DNA of 64,000 bases from assembly GCA_023055505.1 (NCBI GenBank), contig JALIRH010000010.1, positions 6,268,001 through 6,332,000 of the forward strand, written 5' to 3'. Source of the DNA: Callipepla californica brunnescens (Eukaryota > Chordata > Aves > Galliformes > Odontophoridae). Every line of letters begins with the position of its first letter. The first letter of the stretch is position 1. Shown here piece by piece: positions 55,401-64,000 of the stretch. A program made the translations under genes and the position numbers. The notes beneath the pieces were generated by a model. The model was not told the DNA's origin. It did not search any database and saw nothing but the letters and a program-made list of their open reading frames with translations.

Positions 55401-55982
55401 TGTTGTAAGCTTCCACTTTCTAACTTTTATCCTTTTTAATTCTTTTACTGAAAGAGACATTAAGTCACCAATCCCAATTCTGTCTGTTTGTGCCATACTT
55501 GTCTTTATCTATAAGTGGTTTCACACCAGGTTGATTTTTCCTGTCATGGTTTCTGTTGTGGTGTAAAAGTACAGCAAAGCTTTTAGGTGAGGATTTTTCT
55601 TGTTTTAGGGAAGCTAACAATTGCAGATTTCTAAGGCAAATAATGAAAGAAGGCTATTTGCTATAGTGAATTACTTGTTGGGTACACTTGTCTTCTGTTT
55701 TTGAGAGGTGGTTCCATGTAATGGTTCTAAAGCACTGTGCATCCAGCTAAATGGGACCTTGCTAAGTCATATTTAGTCACAGATGTAATCATCTGATTCA
55801 AAGATGATCTTTTCAACTAGTCAGTGAACAAAACATTTAAATGTACGTTGCTCAGTTTACTGTGATAGCAATGAAGACATTCCTTTGGCTAATGTGTACC
55901 ACCTTTACATAAGAATTTTCAATCAATGCTTCTGATAGAATTTTCTTCTGACCATATTTCAACAGTAGTGATTATTCACCTT

Positions 55983-56280
55983 CTAAAATTCTTTAAAGAC
56001 AAGGCTATAATGTGTGACAGCATCAAATGATTTGCACAAGTCCAGGTAGATGGCATCAGTTGATCTTCTCTTATCCAGTGCTGTAATGTCATTACAGAAG
56101 GTCAGTACATTTGTCAGGCACGATTTGCCCTTAATGAAGCCCTGTTGGCCCTCACCAATCACCTCTTTGTTTTCCATGTGCCTTAATATAGTTTTCAGGA
56201 AGGTCTGCTCCATGAATTTGCCAAGCGCTGAGGCGAGACTGACTGACCTGTACTTATATGTTAGAGTTCACTCCTGGAAA
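55983..56280 (-). mobile_element. CR1 LINE fragment, reverse-transcriptase region
   Basis: On the minus strand the frame reads KYRSVSLASALGKFMEQTFL, then HMENKEVIGEGQQGFIKGKS, then YLDLCKSFDAVTHYSLVFK. These are in order the NYRPVSL, MEQ, GF(T)KGKSCLTN and DLCKAFDTVPH blocks of CR1 ORF2 reverse transcriptase. About 95 codons remain open before the terminator near 55985. The catalytic YxDD part and both ends of the LINE are absent, so it is a 5'- and 3'-truncated internal piece. Confidence 0.9.
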
Positions 56281-59200
56281 AACATTTTTCTAGCAAAAGC
56301 ACATAAGGCCTAGCAGGCAAAAAATGTGAAAAAGAGGGAGCTTTGTGTAAGCTAATAACATTGCTGTGTTTTCTCATCCCCTTTCACTCTCCATCCAGCA
56401 AACTGAATATGGTAGTCAATCTGGCCATAATTTGTGCTCTTCCCTTTTTAAAAATAATATTTTCACTGTAGTGAATAACTATACTGAAAGTTAGTGTACA
56501 GCATCAGCTAAATGAAAGCCATGTACTTACCTGCATGATCACTTTTGCATAGAAATGCAGTTAGATGTCCAGAAACCTGGAACATGCTGAATGCTTTCAG
56601 CTCAAATACTTTTTCTGGTCTTGTTTGCAATTAAACACAGAGTTTTTCATAAAATATTTCTGCTGATTCATTATTGACTTACTTTGTATTTTGGTGTTAA
56701 AGTGAAATATGTTTCTTTAACTGTCTTTAAATGAACTACCTTTCTGGTGGTATTTTCAGATGAGTCTTTTGATGCCTTCTTAATGGTACATTAAAACTTA
56801 ATGAATGCTGAGTAACAGTAGAATCACTGTAGAAGCACATGTGGTATCTCTATTAATAGTGAATGAATGCATAATGAACAGTAAAATTTGTGTGACTTTC
56901 ACATGAATCAGCAGTGATGAGCCACTTAGTGGCTCACTCAATTACATCATGTTTAATTTATGTAGCATTATTTGGACATTATGCTTAAAATGTCTTTAGT
57001 AAATCATTGAGACTCTAATTGAGTGTCCATTTCAGTGACAAATTACACTGTAAATGTTAAATTCAGTTTTTTACACAACAGTTAATTTATGTTGAAGGCT
57101 GTTTGCAAAGGGTCAGAATCTGATATATTCTATTATTCTCTGAAAAATGGAATCCCAGTATGAAAACAAATTAAAATACCTGTTAAATCACTTCTTCCTT
57201 AGTTATGTAGCAGCTGGACACTGGAAAAGCATTAATTCTCTTAACTCTGGAAATAATGGCAATACCTCAGTTCTATGTGCCTTCTGCCAAGTGGCAATAC
57301 ACTTTCATTCAGCAAACTCAGAATTCATTTCTCTTGGGAGACCCTTCTAATACATCCCTTACTCACTTTCCATATGGAGTACAGCAAGGTGGACCAAGAT
57401 CTTTGGAAGTGTGATCGTGCGAGCAGCAGCCAAAGAGGGAGGGAATGTACAGTAAACTTAGGTGCTGTCTTTCAACTTTCCTCTCAATATTTCTCTGAGC
57501 TTATATATGACATCCTGTGCAGGACAAGGGAAGGGAAAAAAAAGTATTCCCACTGTGTTGATTACTTGACAGCCTCTGCAGAGGAAGTTAATCTTGTCTC
57601 ACTTCCAAAGCATTACAGAACACACTGCCTCACTTCATTTCCCCTGGTTTACATTGCAATGGGCAAGAACATGGGCAGTTATTGCCCTGAGGTGAAGTTC
57701 TGTAAGTGGCTGCCAGTGGTAAAAAGAGCATTGCCAGATGTAGCCCTTTAGTACAGTCTTCCACAGTACTGCTGAAGCAACAGATTTTGCAGTGATACAG
57801 GGATGAGACAGAGGATGCTGTGCAAGACTCCATCTTTACAGACTGTCTCCACACCAAGACAGGGGATGTACAGACACCTAATTCCTATGAGAAAAACAAA
57901 GAAAAAGACGACTAAGTAAATCATCTTTGTAAGGGAAAAGTGTAAGTAAAATAATCACACAATCACACTTCAAATCTCTGCTTGGCTTTCATCTTTTCCT
58001 ATCAGGTTCTTAAATAGACAATAAGCTTCTGAGACACCATTTCAGTGGATCTATGCTTGAGCTGGCTTTGGAGATGATCTAAGGCAGGTCTATAGATATT
58101 CATTTACAGAGAAAGGCTGGAGTTGCCTGTTTTACTCAGTCAGCTCGGTTAAACAGTGCTCTGAATGTATCTGATTTTTGGCAAAGATAGCCTAGGCCTC
58201 CTACTACTCCAGAAGGGATCTTACACTCTATTCCCTCAGTTTAGTCCTTCTCACAAATATTTCAGGCCAATGAGGTTTTATTAAGAGCCTTTGTGTCTTT
58301 AATGTTCTCCCTGAAACAGCTCTTCAAAACATAGCAAGCTTGAGAAGTAAGTTTTCAGTTCTAAGATGTTATCTAGTCTAGCTGCCTCAACAAGGAGGAT
58401 TGGGGGAAAGAGAACAGTGTTTGGAGACAAAGTCCTATCAGCTGTTTACAAGTAAGTCCATCACTGTATTTTTAGCTTCTGCAAATTTCCTGTGCTAGCT
58501 GCTAGCGCTAGGCACTGCATCCAGTTGATTCAGTTTATAGAGAATTTACCATCTGTGAATATATGAAGCTATCATTTTTAATCTGCTGTTCTTTTTGATC
58601 TATTATGAGACAATCTGATAACTGGAAAATCATCTAACAAACAGCTGACCAACAACTGTGTTAGAAGAAGGGTGGACAATGAACTTCATAATGATAATGA
58701 TTACAACAATATCTGCTCTCATTACTCTGGATGGCTGAAAAATGCAAATTCAGACCTTTAATAATTGCAGCTCAGGCATTCATTTCTGGCAGCAAAGTGA
58801 GAGAGAAAAAATCTTTCCATCCTAAGAAGCTGTAAAAGAGGCTATCAACTCCTTTAAAAAGAAATCACTTCATCCTTGTTAGAAGAATTTAATAACTTAA
58901 GTATTTTTTTCTCTCTTACACTTATGGAGAACCTTTTCATTTTGCTTTAAAGCATCTTTTATTTTTTTCATTTATGTTGATCATTTTAACAATTCTCAGG
59001 AATTCTGTGCTGTGTTAATTCAGCTTTAATTTGAATTGAATAAAATGTTGGCTAGGTAGCTAACTGTGATGAAAAAAATGCATATACTGCTTAAACAAAG
59101 TGTTTGAAATATACAAAACAATCTGTAATACACTTAAATGTACACCTAATAGGTTTTAATGGTATATTTATTTCTAATTTGTTCTGTAGCTATTACTGCT

Positions 59201-59985
59201 GCATAAGAATATATTTTAAAATAAAATGTAATGAGGGTATAATACCACTATATCCTTTGGAATAACACTAATATAAAAAATGGTACAAGAAAATGATGGA
59301 ATGTATGCCTTTAATGACGTGATGACTTCAAGAACGTACTTTACAGCAAATTAGATTTCCTTGACTGGTGTTGTGGTTACAATGATATAATTCATGTTTC
59401 ATAACTCTGAAGAAATAATGAAGGCATTGTAACCAGAAGTGTGTCAATTTGAATAAATTTATTATGAATTGCTTTGGTTTTAAAAGCTCCCAATATGTTA
59501 TAATAGAAGCCTACGTTCTTGCTAGAAAGCCAGCCAAGCTATCGGCAGAAAATGAGTTTTTAATGCCTTAACAAATGTCTTAGTGGTAGATTTTCCTTTG
59601 AAATAAGCAAAAGGAGAAATGTTCTGTATTTACTATGCTAATAAAAGAGAATGGAATACACATTTCTTTTAAAGCCACTTTGAAAGAAGAATGGTAAGTG
59701 TCATATTTAGATGGTGAATTCTTATTGCTCATGGAACCTCAAAACATCGTGGAAACTGTACATCCATTTTTGCCTGAATCTCAGTTGCAGTGAATCAAAA
59801 CAGCCCGTGCAATAATTAAATCTATTCACTGATTGCTGAACTGCTGTTGCATCTGTGCTGAATGTAAATCATAATGGGTTAGTTCCAGATATATTGAAAA
59901 ATACCATTTCCCACTAAAATCATGCAGGTTCACAGAGTGGAAACAAGATTTTAGTCAAGACACCATCTCACATGCACCATGTTTG

Positions 59986-60557
59986 GGGGCTGTTCTGAAA
60001 GTAATGCCTCCTGTTTTATATGTTGGCTCTCAACATAATATCTCCTGTTTTATTATTCCAGATTTTGATGGTGGGATGGCAGCAGAGGCTGAACCTTCCC
60101 ACCAATACTCAGTAACATTTTGTGTGACAGATATAATGGAGGGGCAGTCTGGCACAATGGTGTCTGGCATGGAAGTATGTAAGAAAAAGGTATGTCAATG
60201 AGTTCTTCCATGCAGAAAAAATGGCACCCACTGACATTTGCTGATGCTTGATGAACATTTCTGGATACCAAACAGTAGATGTGAGTGCAGTAAGGTGGTG
60301 GGTGGTGTTTCAACAGCGGTGTCAGTGACATGAAAGACAAACCACATTCCAGACAGGCAAGCAGAGTTATACGAGTGCAGAATGCAGGCTTTTGTTCATC
60401 ACTGGTGAAAATGCACAGATAATGGGGGAGACTATGTTGAAAAGTAGTGTTTTGTAGCTGAGAATTTGCTCTATTAAATAGCGTTATTGTGCTCTTTGTA
60501 ACTGTTTCTTTCAGTTTCCATGGAAATAAGTAGGAGGCAGTACTTTCAGAGCAATGT
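59986..60557 (+). mobile_element. Short mariner-derived element with both terminal repeats
   Basis: The left end is GGGGGCTGTTCTGAAAGTAA. The right end, complemented, is CATTGCTCTGAAAGTACTGC followed by CTCC, a good inverted repeat flanked by TA on the right. About 570 bp. It keeps the helix-turn-helix end of the transposase (a decayed RWWVVFQQ stretch near 60290) and the region next to the right terminus, but lacks the catalytic middle. It is therefore an internal-deletion derivative that would need an outside transposase. Confidence 0.85.
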
Positions 60558-63500
60558 ATGTTTGAATGGTTAGGACATTTTAGTGGCACAATCTGGTTTT
60601 CCTGATTTCTTGGCTGAAGGCCTATGAAATTTTTCTGTTTGCAATGTTAATGTTACTACTATTCAAAAACATAGCTTTTAAAACAGAGTGGCTACTGAAC
60701 AACTCCAGAGCAAAGGAAAATATACTTTATTTTTACAGCTCAATGTAGAATCACCTTTTAGGTCAGCCTTAGAGCTTACTGAAGTATTGATTTATTTTAT
60801 CTTTTTTATTTTTAGAAAGAAACCTTCATTATAGTTATAAAGGAGGATGGCCTGATTGCTAGGGTACTAATTTTGGACTTGCAGTTTGCATCGCTCAGCC
60901 ACAAATTCCACTAGATCTTGGAAAAGTCACTTAGCAAATTAATTGCCTTGCCAAATTTGAGTTACCTAAGTCAGGAGACAGTTCCCCCTAGTTTTCCAGT
61001 GTAGTCACAGGATACAAAAAGCTCTTCTGGAACGGCTGTCAGCACTAAGAATCATAGTTGCTTTTAGTTGAACTCTGGAGTTTTGTCTTTCTCTGTGTTA
61101 TATCTCCTCCTGGTATCACATGTAAAGTCAGATACTCTAAATACCTACTTCATTATTACCTTTTAAAGACATTCAGACACATAAAGGTGCAAATATTTAC
61201 TCATCTGCGTGAAGGGAACAAATGCATTATAATGTTAAATGTACCGATTTTCTGATAATTATGTTCATAATAAGTGCTGAGATTGTTGTTACACAGCATT
61301 TCTGAATTTTGCATTAATAACTTTCTAATATAATAAATTCCAATTAGTCAGGACAGTGCTTTTAAAACATGAACAAGTTGCTTTTTAAAGGTTTATTCAA
61401 TACTACATTCCCTGAATACAGATTCTTGGAAAAACTTTTGAGACACCATTTATTTGTGTTAACCATGGGAGATTCATTCATCACAAATAGTTCTAAGTGC
61501 CCTATCAGGTGATGTATTCTGATAGTAGCAGATATTATGCGGTATTTGCCGTACCTTAAGAACTCCAGCTGCTCAGATAAATGTTTGTTTGTTTTACTTT
61601 CTGTCATTAGGGAGCACTGTACCTTCTGCATTGTTAATGTCCTGTGAAGCTTTCCATTCCAGAGCCCATTTTCAAAGCATTCTAAATTGCACAAGCACAG
61701 GTATGTTGATTTAGAATTGCTTTGCTGTGGTAGGGCTGGTGCAAATTTAAGTGTGCAAATTTGAGCTAAGTTATTCTAGTGGCTTTGGAAGAAAAAAGTT
61801 TCTCTCCTGATCATGAAAGATGCATAAAATAACGTTTAAATTTTCTTACTATTCCCTGAAAGGTAACCTCCTTAGCCCTAATCAGAGGTACCCAAACTCA
61901 ATTTCATAATGCTGCACATCTGAAATCAGTAGAAATTCACTTATGTTTCGTAAGTTCCTAGACAGTCTATATTGTGAGCTTCATGTTGCAGAAGCAGAGA
62001 AGAAACTAAGTAAAATTTAGGCACCTAAATACAAGCTTCTGCTGCCATATTTAATGTCCAAGAATAGCTAAATTGCACACTGGGCTGTAACATATGATGG
62101 GATGAACACAAAATTCATCTCTTCCTAGGACAAGGTAGAATATGTATCTAATTTAGTACTAGAAGCCTGCATTTAGGTAGATGAGTCACTGTTCACCTTT
62201 TTTTTTTTCCCAGAATACATAATTAATTTTGGCTATAATTTCTTGAATCAACCTTGTACTTTGATATCAGAAGTTAAACGCTGTCCTACTTGAGTCTGAC
62301 CAGATATTATGATTTTTTTTTAATTATTTTTGCCCCAAATAGCTCCACATCTCCCTTCCTCTTTGTGCATATCAGAAGATATGCTTTGTCTGGTACTATT
62401 GCTTCAGAGCCCTTGGCAGCAGCTTGGAAATGGCTGGGATTAGGAATGGTGCAGTGGTTTGTTAAAAGGTCTCCTTTTAGCACTACATTCCTCGGTGGTT
62501 TGGTTTGGATTTGTTTGTTTTACTTAATGCTTGTATTTTGTTCCCCCTTCCACAAAATGACTACTGTTAAAGGGTCTTGAACCTGATCTTCCAACAACTC
62601 ACCTCACAGGATCGGTATTTCTGTGCTCTGGATTAACACAAACACAGTATCACACAGCGTAGTCACATGCAGCCTTCCTTCCACAGTAAACATATGTTTG
62701 CATACGATATTCTGAAGATGAGTACGGTCAGAAATTGTGTTCTCTGTGTAAGGTAGAATTCTAGAAAAGAGGACATAAAATGTATCAGTAATACTCTGCT
62801 GTTGTGAATACTACTTTTAAAATGTCACATAGCTGAGAAAATATTTAATTACTGCGGAGAGAGAACAACTTTAAATGTATTTATTCCAGATGCACTAAGA
62901 AGACATTAGTTATCACAAATATATACCAGGGATTAATAGGAACACTGAAATGTATTCAAATAAAACCGTTTCTTCCACTGCAATACTATAACAAACGTTT
63001 GACAATGCTATTAGCTCCCTGACACTTAACAACTCTCTTCCACGAATGACCGTAGCAGTATATTATGTAGTTCATCCCTTCATACCTACACAAGAGATTA
63101 CAAGTGGTCTGCTGGATTTAGACTCATTAGTCAACGTAATCCATCCACATGTAACATTCACCTTTTGTGGCTCTCTCTATTAAAAACGGAACTTCGCACC
63201 CTAAAGATTTTCAAGGTTGGCAAGTGCAAATCACATCAGCTAGTGTATAGTCTACTATAGACGCTGCTGAATGATTGTTTTCATACAACTGTAGACAGAG
63301 GGAGCAGAAGCCGGTACGCGATTTTGTCTGACCTGCATCTCACAGGCCACGCATAACACCCAGTCAACCCTATGCCAAACCTAATTTTTTGCTTTTAGCT
63401 ACAAAGACCTATTCCTGAAATCATTAGCTCTTGTTTTGATTTGATTGACTTGAAAGGTAACATCCTCAAAACCCTGAAATGAATTTAATTCTGTTCTTGT

Positions 63501-64000
63501 GTTGCAGTTCAAGGGAAAGTTCCATCAGGGAGATGTTCTGTTCTGAGGACAAAGCTGTCACGGGAAATGGCAGAACTTGCTATTGAAACAGCAAACACTG
63601 TTGTCAAAGCTAGTGGTAATATCCACCCCTGCACTCAAGTTTATTACAAAAGTACACTTAAGTATTCATACTTTTCAATATGGAAAAATCCCAAGCCCAA
63701 ACTAAGTAACAAAGCACGGCACAAATCTGCTTCTTGATAGTCAGTGCAGAAGGAGAACATTAAGCTGGGGGAAGCATTACTGTGCTGTGGTTTGTGCAAG
63801 CACGCAGAGAGGAGAGGGGGTTTCAGATTAGGTTGAAAACCAGCTTCTGGAAATTACTGAGCTTGGCAGTACTGATTTAATCCCTTGGAACCTTTTCCTT
63901 ATCTGCAATGAAAGACACACGTTTTAACAGTAATTCTAAACCTAACATTCAATGTGAGCTATAACAACAGGCAAAACTGAACTCCTATAAAACATTCAAC

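Larger units (their letters stand above)
49011..64000 (+). other. Downstream intergenic region
   Basis: AT-rich, with a CR1 fragment, one short mariner copy, a TTTG microsatellite and a GC-richer stretch at 51.1-51.65 kb, listed separately. No exon is recognised. In amniotes the neighbour beyond the COBLL1 3' end is expected to be GRB14, but no CpG-rich first exon is visible before the right edge. The longest open frame, 57275-57751 (+, 158 codons), matches nothing I know and lacks the look of coding sequence. Confidence 0.65.

Noticed and set aside
60053..60589. 178-codon minus-strand open frame
   Set aside because: It runs antisense through the short mariner element at 59986-60557; the transposase remnants are on the + strand, and the frame has no protein similarity of its own.
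63508..63620. Possible exon after a TTGCAG near the right edge (thought of GRB14)
   Set aside because: The acceptor-like sequence is followed by stops in the likely frames and no GRB14-like residues are seen; the GRB14 start would be expected in a GC-rich exon.
1..64000. CRISPR arrays, operons, phage or bacterial defence genes
   Set aside because: None present; the window is vertebrate genomic DNA with spliced exons and avian repeats.

Overview
The window is nuclear DNA from a bird, most likely a galliform such as chicken. Three signs support this. Coding exons are short and separated by long AT-rich introns with consensus GT/AG splice sites. The repeats include CR1 LINE fragments, the typical avian retroposon. 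There are also several mariner copies with 'GAAAGTAATGCCTCC'-type ends, resembling the Galluhop family known from galliforms. There is no operon-like or prokaryotic organisation, and almost every open frame outside the exons is a chance ORF.

One protein-coding gene is recognisable: COBLL1 (cordon-bleu WH2 repeat protein-like 1), on the + strand. I assembled 13 coding exons from 13363 to the stop codon at 47562-47564. All phases agree, and they give 1138 residues plus the stop. Only the extreme N-terminus, promoter and first exon(s) are missing; they must lie upstream of base 1 or unrecognised in the first 13 kb. The product starts with a proline-rich basic segment, followed by the Cobl ubiquitin-like domain (exons 1-3), two KRRAP-type motifs, a large low-complexity exon of 1616 bp, a C-terminal WH2 actin-binding motif and a short tail. 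A 33-bp in-frame exon (22232-22264) looks like an alternative cassette. The 3' UTR is AU-rich, carries a Pumilio-type site, and probably ends near 49.0 kb.

Layout: 1-13362, upstream intron; 13363-47564, coding part of COBLL1 with introns; 47565 to about 49.01 kb, 3' UTR; about 49.0-64 kb, intergenic DNA with no gene I can identify (GRB14 is the expected downstream neighbour from amniote synteny, but no exon of it is visible).

The repeat-rich part is intron 6 (23602-32283). It holds a decayed mariner transposase gene interrupted by an LTR-like insertion, next to a degenerate CR1 3' portion. Inside the LTR-like insertion, on the minus strand, is a strikingly preserved tRNA-Glu(CTC)-like sequence. 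Both halves of its acceptor stem have been replaced by other sequence, and the unit is bounded by a perfect 10-bp inverted repeat. This is the oddest structure in the window. Two shorter mariner copies (45.96-46.41 kb and 59.99-60.56 kb, opposite orientations) and a CR1 reverse-transcriptase fragment (55.98-56.28 kb, minus strand) complete the mobile-element content.
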